Of a stretch of 64,000 nt of DNA, positions 44,120 to 54,889 are shown in pieces; the stretch's first letter is position 1; each line of letters opens with the position of its first letter. The notes under the pieces were generated by a model, which saw only the letters and a list, made by a program, of their open reading frames with translations, made no database searches and was not told the origin of the DNA. The DNA comes from Chelonoidis abingdonii (taxonomy: Eukaryota; Chordata; Testudines; Testudinidae). The stretch spans positions 8,355,529-8,419,528 of the forward strand of contig NC_133770.1 in the NCBI RefSeq assembly GCF_003597395.2. Direction: 5' to 3'. The translations under genes were made by a program, and so were the position numbers.

Positions 44120-44330
44120 AAATGGCACCTTTCATGTGAGGATCTCAAAGCACTATTACAAAGGTTAATGAAGCCATTGCCACCTCCCTGGTGAAGTAAA
44201 TATTGTTGTATTGGTTTAACAGGTGGGGAAACTGAGGAACAAGAAGGTCAAGTGGCCTATCAAAAGCCACAGAGCCAGGAACAAAATCTGGGGAAATAAC
44301 TAATGTTTTGCTTCCACTAGCAGATTTTCA
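44120..44330 (-). repeat. MIR-type relic, antisense
   Basis: The plus strand has 'gaggatctcaaagcactatt', 'caggtggggaaactgaggaa' and 'aaaagccacagagccagg', in the order of a reverse-complement MIR-type repeat. Confidence 0.65.
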
Positions 44331-44349
44331 AGCCAATATTGTTATAGCC

Positions 44350-44655
44350 CAATATTTCTCAACCTTTTCAGGTTGGTGGCCACTTATTTGAAGTTAAATG
44401 TTTTCACGACCCCTTTACATTTACCATAAAAGAGAAAAAAAATTAGTGCTAACCATGCCAAGCCTAGATATTTGATTTGTGTGCATGTTTCAAGAGGCTG
44501 ACAGAAAATACTTGACTTTGAAGGGAAGGGTGTGGGGTAGCTTTTTTTTGTTTTATATTGTAATGAAATTCTCCCAAGCTCATCACCGTCCCCAGCCCTG
44601 TGACTCCTTTCCTTGACCTCCCTGAGGGTCACAAGCCACTGGTTGAGAAACATTG
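44350..44655. mobile_element. Charlie-type hAT non-autonomous element
   Basis: The ends CAATATTTCTCAACCTTTT at 44350 and GGTTGAGAAACATTG finishing at 44655 are inverted (CAATRTTTCTCAACC), close to the Charlie-type terminus CAGNGGTTCTCAAC. The inner 'ggttggtggccac' and 'gagggtcacaagccac' also pair. The 8-bp flanks no longer match, so the insertion is old. Confidence 0.65.
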
Positions 44656-45759
44656 CCAGAGTCCATTGGGATGATATACAGCCTCCCACACTGCAGTATC
44701 TGTGCGCCCTAGAACATGGATGGATTGACCCTCAGAACAGCTCCGTGAGGTAAGGAAGCATGACTCTCCTCATCACCACCGGCCTGGTTTTACAAAAAGG
44801 GAACTGTGGCACAAAGGTTGTCTGAGGAAGTCTGAGGTACAGCTGGGACTTGAATGGAGCTCGCCTAAGTCTCACTGCAGAAGGACCTTCCATGCTTTCT
44901 AACCAGGCACTCACCAGAGACAGCCTCCGATCCGTGATGTTGCCTCTCACCAATGCACCTTACAAGCCAAATGCTCCTCTGCTTCCTAGAAGAACCCTCT
45001 GCCAGAAGCTGCCTTATCTGATACTGACATTGGTTTTGACTTCTGCAGGACACAGCAACCAGCTGCAGGGCAAAGGGAACAGAACCACCATGCAACTGAC
45101 CCCTTAAAAGAAATTTTTTTCCTCTTGATTATTATGTTCCTGAGCGAAATGGTTGTAAATATCAGTGGCTGGCCGCTGACTCACAGCCAGGGAAGAGAAC
45201 ACAAAGGGCTGTTTTTTCTCCCCGAGTTATCACTGTAACATATTTGCCCTCTGATGACAGATTTCCAGCTCTCCACCTTCTTATCTGAGCTGCTAGATGC
45301 TTGCTTGATTACCAAGAAAAACCTACACTGGGATTTGCAATCCTCATTCAATAGCTGAGAGTTTGGCTAACAGTAATAATAAAAAAAAACACGAAAGGGG
45401 GAAAAAAAACCCTCTGTGTTCAGCTATAATGGGAAAGGGGGCACAGAAAACAGTCCCCGTCCTCATCAGCACACAGATAAAGGATCTTGTGTTAACATAG
45501 CTCTAATCCTTATCTCCTAGCTCCTAGGCTTAGTAAGAAGTCCCCTTTTAACAGATTCCAGGTCTCTCTCAAGGCGCCTGTAATACATGGATTAGGGTCT
45601 GTGTTATCAGAATATCTGTTTTTTTGTTTTTTTTTTACTTAGTGATGAACTTTCTAAATGCAACTGGCCTCAATTCTCCATCCTAGCTCAGCTACATTTG
45701 GCTCAGGATCAAAGTGGGAGGCAACGGTTAAATTACCTTCAGGCCTGCTTGCACTCTAG
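44656..45759. other. unassigned; decayed MIR-type piece
   Basis: At 44740-44910 'cctggttttacaaaaaggga' and 'gaggtacagctgggacttga' suggest an antisense MIR-type relic. Nothing else is recognisable. Confidence 0.4.
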
Positions 45760-46035
45760 GGGCTTGGCTACATTGGCACTTTACAGCGCTGCAACTTTCA
45801 CGCTCAGGGGTGTGAAAAAACACCCCCCTGAGCGCTGCAAGATGCAGCGCTGTAAAGTGTCAGTGTAATCTGGGCGGCAGCGCTGGGAGCATGGCTCCCA
45901 GCGCTGCACTCTATACCCGTAAGGGATGTGGTTTACAAGCGCTGGGAGAGCTCTCTCCCAGCGCTGCAGCTCTTACTACACTCACACTTCAAAGCGCTGC
46001 CCCGGCAGCGCTTAATTTCTAACGTAGCCAAGCCC
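45760..46035. mobile_element. hairpin MITE rich in AGCGCT motifs
   Basis: The inverted ends are GGGCTTGGCTACATT and AACGTAGCCAAGCCC, with TAG on both sides (45757-45759 and 46036-46038), compatible with a 3-bp TSD. The body holds about eight AGCGCT or CAGCGCTG palindromes and nested hairpins, for example 'ctttacagcgctgcaa' with 'gcagcgctgtaaagtg', and 'gcgctgggagagctctctcc'. It is 276 bp and non-coding. Confidence 0.8.
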
Positions 46036-48534
46036 TAGGATTGGCAGGGGAGTGGCGGGGGGAGCTATGAGGCTCCAGGTGTAAATTATAGCAGCCTCGA
46101 GGGTGCTCTAAGCTACTGTTAGCTTCAGTGCTCCCACAAGGGGCAGTCCAGCTGCCAAGATAAGGCAGAGCACAGAGGCCCTCCAGCAATGCCCACCATC
46201 CCACAGTACCCCTGACACACACACTATGTCAGGGAACAGTCTAATGTTTAACCCTTTTTCTAGCTCTACACTGTGCAGGAAATCGGTTTATATTCCTGGA
46301 TGCTAGTTTCACTGTCTCTACAGCTCCTTTAAGCCACTGGGCCATAATATAAAAGAGAAACGGGACCAATGGGCCTAATTCTGCCCTCCTTCCAATGACA
46401 GTCACTCCCATTCAAACCAGTGAGAGTGATCTCTTCTCAAGATCGAGCCCTCTCTATTCTTCCATCAACCCTTTCTCTACAAGAGAGGATAGAATACAGT
46501 AGCCACAGCTCTGCCCTGCACTGCCCTGACATGGTCATTACGCTCACTAAAGTCAAAGGGGGAGGGGGGAAAAGACGCAGGCCAAGATGCGCTTTACTGG
46601 AGACAAGCAGGTTACTACCTTTCAGGCCAGTCCTGCCCTTCTGTTGCATGGTTGGGCCTGAACCAAAGTGCATTGCTGTCAACGAGAGATTTCAGTGGCT
46701 TTTGGATTGGGCCCTTCAGGTTTAGAAAGCAGTAGAACCTGTCAAAAAAGAGGGACTGGCAAGCCCGCTCCCTGCTCCGCAGAGGGTCTCGCCATGGCAT
46801 CAGAGTTGTGGGTCAGAGCGAGGGCAAGGCCAGTGGGTCTGTGAATGCTGAGGAACCATGCAAGGCTTCCATAGCAGATCGCAAACCTCCCCATGCAAGG
46901 CTTCCATAGCAGATCGCAGGGTCTGGGTTGAGCCAATGGCTGCTATCATGGCAGTGACCATTCTGTCCTCTGCTTGGACGGAGATCTCTCCACCCGCTCC
47001 CTAGGTTCTTCTTTAGGCCCCCCAGACAAGGCCTGCAGTTCACAGGGAACCAGATTTGGCACCTCACTGAGTAAAGCTTGGACCATTGTCTGCGGGATTT
47101 TTAACCAGCACAAGCTACTTGCTGTCTCTGCCTGTCCTTCATGTGCATAACAGAATGTCAGCCCAACAGTAATGTTAACAGAGGCTTTTGCTCTTGGCCT
47201 ACGATTGTCTGTACTTGTTCTCCATCCGTGACTTGAACAAAAATGCTGGCAGTCTGCAAGAGCACTCAGCAGATTAGGTCCAGTTATGTGTCCTTCCGTC
47301 TCTCTGGATGACTCTGTGTGTCTGAGAAAGGGCAAACCTTGGCTTTTCTGAATATGCTCAGATGGAGAATGGAAATGGTGCTGGAGAAGACTACCAGCTG
47401 GGACGAGCTCCTACTAGAACAAGGGAATGTCAGGAGAAGCCCCGTGGCCCAACAAGCTGCTTCCTGGTATACCCAGATGATACAAATGGATTTATTCTAT
47501 GCTAGCCTGCCACCATGCTGCTGTTATAAAGAGGGGATTTTGTCCTCACTTAGCTTTCATGACCCTGTCCTCCTCCTTTTCTAATCGCTCCATTAGTGTT
47601 TAGTTTGGTGGAGCCTCGTCAACAGCCTCACAGCTTTTGCTGTTGGTTCAACAGGGCCTGGGTCTCCTCTGAAGATCATGTTGCTAAGTACCTGCATAGA
47701 CGTGTCTTTTTCCTGGTACAATATTGTAGAGTTTGATGTTATGGGCATTTACAAGCTTTTAATTTGATAACTTAATTCCTTTCACCATCCCTAAAAAACA
47801 CATTAAAGTGATACAAATTCTACAAGGGCAAAATCCAAAACAAATAGGTAACAAGACTTCATGCCAACAAGTGTGTGTGTGTTTCGGGAGAGGTGTATAT
47901 GTCTGTACTGGAATGATAATCTTGATGATGACCCCAACACAATGTTACTTTAGCTGGAACTTGATTTTATATTTTCCATTGAGTTTGATTATGGTAACCA
48001 TACAATTTATACACAGATGACCAATGTATTGTCATATAATAAAACATTGTAGCTATAATATAGTGATTACTCCTACAGTAATATCATGGTTGTTTGCTCA
48101 GTGAACTTCTGAATTTCAATCTGGGTTCCATCAAACAGGCCACATTGTCTGACAAACTGCAAATCAAAATTATATCTATCTAAATTAGTTACAATTAAAT
48201 TGTTCATTGACAAACATACCTATTTATGACTGACTTTTGCAAAGAGTTAACCTCTACAGTTTAACCTCACCTTGCCAATCTAGTCTTTCGTTTTGCAGCA
48301 CCGTCAACCCCCCACCTTGCCTTTGCCAACACTGCCAGCCTTTGCTATGCACCAGTCCACGTCTCCCTCAGACATCTCCACACTTCTTCCCATTCTGACC
48401 CCTAGGCAAGGGAGAAACTCCCTCCAAAAATCCTCCTTCAGGCTCATCTTTGCTGAGCTACCCACAATCCGCTACCAGCTGACAAGGCGAGGCAGCTGGT
48501 GAGCTGACACCTTTCTTGCACGTGCAATAGTGTC
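46036..48534. other. unassigned region
   Basis: No gene. A palindromic-class relic may lie at 46370-46440. A two-copy tandem repeat (46856-46918) is listed separately. The 129-aa antisense frame at 46946-47335 has no domain I recognise. Confidence 0.4.
46856..46918. repeat. perfect 28-bp direct repeat, period 35
   Basis: Two identical copies beginning 'ccatgcaaggcttccatag' sit at 46856-46883 and 46891-46918 with a 7-bp spacer. Perfect identity suggests a recent local duplication. Confidence 0.9.
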
Positions 48535-48690
48535 TTGTCCATCTGTTGCATCATGTCATATAACCTAGACAGCGAGCTGTTTGGGACAGGGCCTTCCTTT
48601 GACCTGCCATTCTGGATGGTGTGCAGCACAACTGCTTGATACCTATAAGTGCAACTGTGATACAAATATAGACATCATTAATAAAAATCG
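48535..48690 (+). repeat. L2/MIR-type 3' tail
   Basis: 'ctagacagcgagctgtttgg', 'gacagggccttcctttgacc' and 'gtgcagcacaactgcttgat', with a trailing 'cattaataaaa', match the L2/MIR tail in diverged form. Confidence 0.6.
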
Positions 48691-49184
48691 AGAACCAGCC
48701 TCCCAAGAGGTGATCAGGACCTTGTAGAACAAGGTAGTGAAATCGTCAATGTATCCTTTCAATCAATAATGAAGAACATAGAAGTTCTTATCCATGACTA
48801 AAATAATACAAAGAATAAATAAATAATAAACAAAGCACAGAATGAAATATTGCAGCAATGAGCGTTTCCCAACTTGATACCAAACCACAATTCCTCCCCA
48901 CGTATTATTTTTAAGCCAGTTGAGCATCAGTCTCTCTCTTGTTTCCATTTACTCCCCAGAGTCTCAATGGTGACATTTCAGGAGCGTTGAACTGTCTTGG
49001 ATCTTTTCCAAAATATTGCAGCCTTCGTCTTCATGTGCTTTGGTTTTCCACCCCTTTCAGAAGAGCACTTGAGCAAGTGCCAAACCCACTAGCACATGTC
49101 TAGATGCTTTGCTAAACCATGATGGACTTAGGCACAAGATTAAAATAAAGCACATGATTACATGGTTTGCTGAACTGAGACTGC
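48691..49184. other. unassigned region
   Basis: I see nothing classifiable; A/T-rich short runs only. Confidence 0.4.
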
Positions 49185-49285
49185 AGAATATAAATTCTTC
49201 AAGGTAGATTTTGTCCGTCACTATGTGCATGTACAACACCTAACACACTGGAGCCTCTAGGAACCACAGTAATATAATTAATAAC
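49185..49285 (+). repeat. L2/MIR-type 3' tail
   Basis: 'aaattcttcaaggtagattt', 'gcatgtacaacacctaacac' and 'gtaatataattaataact' give the tail order in decayed form. Confidence 0.55.
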
Positions 49286-49479
49286 TCACAGAACATATCT
49301 TTCATAGAGATGGAAAACATTAGTTAGGTCCATCACATGCTGCTAACAAATGATTTTTCCCTATAGCATGTTCTCGGGTACTTCATCTTGGGCTAATTTT
49401 TAAGTTTCTCTTGACAATGGGGCAATTTCTCACAAACTATAATATTAATGCATACTTACATCGGATACAGTGTTCTTCA

Positions 49480-49675
49480 AATATGGATCTCAAAGCACTT
49501 TACCAAGGGGACCAGTATCATTACTGTTATTTACAGATGAGGAATTTGATGCACAGCGCAGGGAGGTGACTTCTACAGGGTCACCCAACAGGCTACAGTA
49601 GCTGAGATTAGAATCCAGATTTCCTCAGCGGCCGTCCTGAGCGCTATCTACTAGACCATGCTGCCTCTCTTACAA
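49480..49675 (-). repeat. MIR-type SINE, antisense
   Basis: The plus strand reads 'tctcaaagcactttaccaag', 'atttacagatgaggaatttg', 'cagggtcacccaacaggcta', 'tagaatccagatttcctcag' and 'gcgctatctactagaccatg', a near full-length reverse complement including the tRNA-like head. Confidence 0.75.
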
Positions 49676-50499
49676 CTCTCACTCTAATAACTCAAACTAT
49701 TTATTAAGGTTCATCTCAGTCTTAATTTCCCCTTTGCCTAATTTCATCCTATTATTTATATCCTTTGATCCATTCTAAACAAATCTTCTCCTTCCACTGG
49801 GTTTTCAATATTTGTATTTGGGACACATAGCCTAGATGCAGAGCAAATAATTTAGTCCAAGAACACTGATCATCCATAATGAAGGAACTTTATTGATAAT
49901 TGATGTTCCGATAGCCATTGAAATTTGGGACTTGTTTAGCTTTGCTATTCTGCTGAACCTTTAATACAATTATGAATGAGCAGACAGGTGTGGGAGTTTT
50001 ACTGGGTTTTGGCTTTCTTTTCCTGAAACGTTAGTAATGGGTTTTTGGAACTAAGTTTGATCAAAAACACCAGAGTCATTTTGGTTCATATCCCCTCCAG
50101 GAATACCCAGATCTCCGTGTTAGTTTCGCTTTGCTTACTCATTCAGATCTTTGCACAGCGAGGGCTCCAGCTTTCATCTCGACAGCTCCACTTCCTCATT
50201 AGAAAGGGATTAGTGGAGTCACAGCAGCAAACGTACCTGCGTTGCTGCCCCTGATCAGTGTGAAACCTTCCTGAGGAAGAATTTTAGGAGAAGATTGAGA
50301 GTCAGAAGACTTGCTTCTTCCTCAGCCATTAACTAGATCTGTGTGGAACTTGGCAAACTCAGCTCTCAGGGAATTTGGGTAACTTGTTTTTCTTTTTAAT
50401 AAACATTTCTGATTCTGAAGCTTTATGCATTTGCACCAATTGAGTTTAACTTAAGATAGCCAATGGACTTTTATAGGAGGTCTGGCCTCAGAACTATGG
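49676..50499. other. unassigned region
   Basis: No gene or repeat family is recognised. Confidence 0.4.
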
Positions 50500-50658
50500 C
50501 AATGGACTCTGTCAGCTCTGCCGCAGGAGGGGCTTAATCTCTGTGCCTCGATTCCCCTTCTGTAAAATGGGGATAATAATTCCCTCTTGCCATTTGAGAC
50601 TGCAAGCTCCTTCAGGCAGGGAACGTTCCCTACTGTGTGCCCATACAGCACTAACCTG
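50500..50658 (+). repeat. MIR SINE 3' half with L2-type tail
   Basis: 'ctgtgcctcgattccccttc', 'tgtaaaatggggataataat', 'gactgcaagctccttcaggc' and 'ccatacagcactaacctg' match the MIR core and tail. It stops where the MITE at 50661 starts. Confidence 0.75.
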
Positions 50659-50798
50659 TTGGGTATAGCTACACTGCGATCAGAGGGGCAATTGCGGCTC
50701 ATGCTGACACACCAGAGCTAGCTTTGATCTAGCTAGCACAGCTACCAATAGCAGTGAAGCTGCAGCAGCAACACAAGCTGTACAAGGACCTAGGGTAT

Positions 50799-51493
50799 TG
50801 TGATGAAGTGGGAATGTTCTTAATGTTTTCTCTTAATACTGTGTGGGTGCCTCAGTTTCCCCTATTTCTTATGTATCTAGGTGGTGGGATAAGGGTGTGT
50901 GATTGTTGCGGAATCTTAGAGGGCCAGTGTGATGCTGTCTGTACAGAGAATGGCCGACGCCCTGTCTCCTGGCAACTGATGTCCTGGACCCCTCCCCTGC
51001 AAGTGCCATCTGAAGGTGTTGGAGAACAAAGAGATCAAGTGGCCACACAAAGGCCAGAGGAGGGGCTGGATAGTTTCAGTTTGGAGCTGGCTGGGGAAAG
51101 GGAAGGAGGCCCAGACCCAAAGTCTGGCCTCCCTGTCCCCAAGATGGACCTCACTTAGGGGTCCTGTTTCTGTACCTACAAGCTCTGTTTCAGACTGTGT
51201 TCCTATTGTCTAATAAACCTGTTTTACTGGCTGACTGAGAGTCAAGTCTGACTGCAGAATTGAGGTGTGGGGTGCTCTGACTTCCCCAGGATCCCCGCCT
51301 GTGCAAACTCACTGTGAGAAGCACACGGTGTGAGAAGGGGATGCTGAATGCTCCAAGGTCAGACCCAGGAAGGTCAAAGCTGTGCAAGCTTCTTGCCCTG
51401 GAGACAGTCTGCTCACAGAGAGGAGGCTCCCCCAGGGTCCTGACTGGCTTTGTATGGAGTACTTCCAGAGCACTGCCTGGTGACTCCGTGACA
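50799..51493 (+). mobile_element. solo LTR of an endogenous retrovirus or LTR retrotransposon, perfect 5-bp TSD
   Basis: The 695-bp block runs from TGTGATGAAG to TCCGTGACA (TG...CA). GGTAT lies on both sides (50794-50798 and 51494-51498), a perfect 5-bp TSD. A polyadenylation signal AATAAA is at 51212-51217, placing the R/U5 region in the right third and the orientation on the plus strand. There is no internal gag, pol or env sequence, so it is the product of LTR-LTR recombination. The 134-aa and similar frames across it are not viral proteins. The perfect TSD marks it as the most recent layer in this nest. Confidence 0.88.
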
Positions 51494-51504
51494 GGTATGT
51501 ATTC

Positions 51505-51696
51505 AAAAAGCTTGGTCACTAGTGGGCAGGATCAAACCAGAGATCTCTGGAACTTAGTGCATGAGCTAAAAGCCAACGGCCTGATAGCTAAGGGTGTAGA
51601 GCAGACTTATTTAACTAAGTGGTCTCGGTGCCACTAGCTGGGACAGAACACCCCACCCAGAAGATGTGTGGCGAACACTAGCCCAAGCTGAAGTCT
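51505..51696 (-). repeat. tRNA-derived SINE, antisense (16640 family)
   Basis: On the minus strand a tRNA-like head 'ggcttttagctcatgcac' with B box 'tctggtttgatcctg' is followed by a body that, on the plus strand, reads 'taagtggtctcggtgccact'. It corresponds to the copy at 16640-16815. It sits at the centre of the MITE at 50661 and was cut by, or abuts, the LTR. Confidence 0.6.
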
Positions 51697-51805
51697 GTGC
51701 TGCTACATCTTCAGTGCTATTGGTACCCAAGTAGCTAGATTAAAGCTAGCTCAGATATGTGTGCACATGCCACAGTCACCCCTCCAGTTGCAGTGTAAAC
51801 ACGCC

Positions 51806-53749
51806 CAATGAAACCTTGACCTCAGATAGTGCCTCTAGGTGAGACAAATAATAATATTTAAAGGACACTCAAAATTTGCCTCAAACTCACTTGAAATTTG
51901 GTCGAAATCCTCTTGAAATGCCACTCTGAGTTTTGAGATTTTGTAACGGAACGTGACACCAGGCGGGTTCTTTCATGGCAAATTTGAATTGAAACTTTGT
52001 TGCCAACCCCTGAAATGCCAGGAATGATTTTACGGGGCTGAGATAATGGGAATTAGAAGTAGGCAAACCCTTTCATGTAAAAAAGTTCTAGCTCAGATCT
52101 CACACTAAGCTCCAAATCTGTGGTTGTGAGTATTTCAGGGAAGGTTTGTCAGAAAGTTGAAAAATGTAAACCATGTTCAAACACAGAGATTTCATATTCA
52201 TTCCTGGCTGCAAGCGGAAGAAGCAACACCATGTGGTAGGACAGTTTTTATGGTATTTCCATCGGGTCTGAAATCAGATAACACTGAATAAATTGCACAG
52301 GATAGCTTGATTGTTCAAGACATCCCATTACCAAATAGGTTTGAATCAACATCTTCTGTGGACCAAGATTCTCAGATGATGTAAATCAACACAGCTTCTA
52401 TTGGGCTGGAAGAGCTCTCGGGGTCCCTTCCAGTCCTACAATTCTATGATTCTGTTGAAACCGATGATAATTTATGCCAGTTCAGGATCCGGGTCCAAAC
52501 TTTGCTACACTGTGTGAACAAAACCACCGAACTTCAGAGTTTGACCTATTGCTGTCCACCCCTACCAGCAGAGGAAAGAAAAACAGGGGCCAGCAACAAG
52601 CCGTTTTATTACTTTCAGAAAGCCTCCTGAGGCTTCTCTTGCTTGGAGAGCGTCCAAAGGCTTTTCTGTAGCTCTAAAGGAGCTACAGCAAACAGCTAGC
52701 TGGAAAGTCAGAAGGTTGGCGGAGGGTGAAAGGCTCGGATTTTTCCCACCTATAGGCCTGAGATGAGGTAACTCACCCCACTGAAAAACAACGTTGGCTT
52801 TTCTAGGTGGCCTCTGTCAAAGGCGAGGCTCTCTCCTGGACCTCAGGCAGCGTTTTATGTCCAAAGAATTAGGGAGCCTGACTCATTCTGCCGAGTTGGC
52901 ATTCCACACTATGCCTGAGAAGGACAATACCCCATCAGTGTGGAGCCCCGGGTGCTCATGGCCAGGCGCTCCTGACTGTCACGGCCCTGCTTGTGAGACC
53001 TCGTCTGTTCTTCTCGGAGACGTTGGGTGGCTTGCTGGGTTTTTTTTCCTTTTTCCCCTTCCCAACTCTGTTTTTAAATGACTCCTTCTTTAATGGAGAG
53101 AGAGAGGCTCTTGTTTAATGTTCTGACAAGCCCTGTGGGCTCTGCTAAGGCATTCAAAAGTGTCCTCACCTGGGTGGTCTTGAACCAAGTACCTGGCAAT
53201 GCTAGGCAAGTGACATTAGCCAGCTTCCAACTAGGTACACAACCCCCCACCTTATTCTTCATCTCTCACTCCCAGCCCTCTCACCCCCAGCCCCTGCCTC
53301 TTTCTTGCTGGCCCTAGCTCTCATAAAATTAATGTTTTCTTCAGACCACACCTCTCAATGCAGCAATTGCATTCGCGCTCTCTCTCTCATTCCGTCAGCC
53401 TCTCTCTACTGGCCACAGTTATAACCCTCTGGGTGGCAGTAGGAGAGTATGTGGCTTCAGATTCTTTGGTTTGTTTTGTCTACTTCACCCTAAAAGCTTC
53501 ATGCTGGTGCATCTGTGGTCTGTCCCATGCTGTAATCACAGTCCTGAAGACTAAAGCCCTCTGAATTGTATTTGCACAGCCAGAAACAGCGTAAGAGTCT
53601 TTAAAAAAAAAACCCACCTATCCCACAAGTGGGAACTCATTATCCATGGCCCACTTAGTCCTTGAGTTTGCTAACAAAGATGCCTATCAGTGCCAAGAGT
53701 CCTGTACTTAGGATGGAAGAATCCCATGCATAGATAGACTAGATTATGG
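51806..53749. other. unassigned; palindrome split by a CR1 tip
   Basis: At 52363-52500 the left half of the 16831-type palindrome ('gattctcagatgatgtaaat') and its right half ('taatttatgccagttcagga') are separated by a CR1 3' tip at 52404-52455 ('gggtcccttccagtcctaca', 'attctatgattctg'). The rest holds no recognisable gene. Confidence 0.55.
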
Positions 53750-53940
53750 ATATACCCATCTCATATTGCTGGAAGAGAACCTGAAAGTTCATCAAGTCCA
53801 GCCCTCTGCCTTTACTAGCAGGACAAGTACTGATTTTGCCCCAGATCCCTAAGTGGCTCCTCAAGGACTGTCACAACTCACAACTCACAACTGTGGGTTC
53901 AGCAGACTAATACTCAAACCACTCAGCTCTCCCTCCCCCA
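53750..53940 (-). repeat. Cry-SINE, antisense
   Basis: On the minus strand the head 'ggggagggagagctgagtgg' and the A box 'agctgagtggtttgag' are followed by 'ggggcaaaatcagtacttg' and the tail 'gatgaactttcaggttctc'. It has a small duplication ('cacaactcacaactcacaac' at 53873-53892) in the B-box region. It abuts the CR1 copy at 53941 head-on. Confidence 0.85.
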
Positions 53941-54265
53941 ACTACCTGAAAAAAGGTTCCAAGAGGATGGTTCTAGGCTGTTTTCAGTGGTAGCAGATCA
54001 CAGAACAAGGAGTAATGGTCTCAAGTTGCAGTGGGGGAGGTCTAGGTTGGATATTAGGAAACACTATTTCACTAGGAGAGTGGTGAAGCACTGGAATGGG
54101 TTACCAAGGGAGATGGTGGAATCTCCATTCTTAGAGGTTTTTAAGGCCCAGCTTGACAAAGCCCTGGCTGGGATGATTTAATTGGTGTTGGTCCTGCTTT
54201 GAGCAGGGGGTTGGACTAGATGACCTCTTGAGGTCCCTTCAAACCCTGATATTCTTTTATTCTAA
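53941..54265 (+). mobile_element. CR1 3' end
   Basis: The 53987-54181 frame encodes [20 protein letters not shown], then [20 protein letters not shown], the CR1 ORF2 C-terminus with its own stop. The 3' UTR ends 'ctgatattcttttattcta'. It starts within the ORF2 tail (5' truncated). Confidence 0.9.
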
Positions 54266-54889
54266 TGGGCTTTCTTGGGATGCACACCTTCATTGACAAG
54301 GAACTGACCAAAACCCACTAACATGTTCTTAGTTAGGCTAGCAAACAGAGTATCTATGGTCAGATGACAGTATAGTGTGAAGGGAAATTCTATGCCATTT
54401 CTGGTAGTTTGGCATGTGCACGCACACACGGGTCAATTTTCATTGTCAGAACGAATTCAGAGGCAGGGACTGTCTCTCATTAACTGCATGTACAGCATTT
54501 AGCACAATGGGACTCCAATTCCAGTTGGCTCCTCTAGGTACAGCTGTAATAAAATTAACAGCAGCCAGAGGTAGCTCTATGCCTTTTTACTGATAGACAG
54601 GAGACTCGCTGAGGTTCACCCCTTCATGAAGGAGTGGAAATAACTCCCTTTAAAAGAAATTTGACTGTGTGTGCACACATCCCAGAGAGAGAGAGAGAGA
54701 GTGTGAGTGGAAGATCCTGGAAATGGTTGTCTCAATCTACTCTAGAAGAATGTACATTAACCAGGTTAGCATTCAAGCAAATGGACCTCATAGTCTGATA
54801 TAAATGGAACCAGCAGAATAGTTCAATTTTACCTGCCTGTTCTCTCATGGATCAGTAACCGGTTAAAGATAGAAAACAAAGAGTAGAAA
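54266..54889. other. unassigned; L2-type tail and GA run
   Basis: An L2/MIR-type tail lies at 54455-54560 ('aggcagggactgtctctcat', 'gtacagcatttagcacaatg', 'gctgtaataaaattaacag'). A GA dinucleotide run is at 54684-54701. The rest is unassigned. Confidence 0.6.

Larger units (their letters stand above)
50661..51805. mobile_element. palindromic MITE split by a SINE and a solo LTR
   Basis: The left arm (50661-50780), starting 'gggtatagctacactgcgat', is mirrored by the right arm (51697-51805), ending 'gcagtgtaaacacgccc'. Inner pairs include 'gctaccaatagcagtgaagc' and 'cttcagtgctattggtaccc'. The interior between the arms is the SINE at 51505 and the LTR at 50799. Same family as 22268-22538. Confidence 0.75.

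Noticed and set aside
46856..46918. CRISPR-like repeat
   Set aside because: Only two units with a 7-bp spacer, in an evident vertebrate genome context.
50799..51493. retroviral gene content near the LTR
   Set aside because: Only a single LTR is present; the frames inside have no gag, pol or env similarity.
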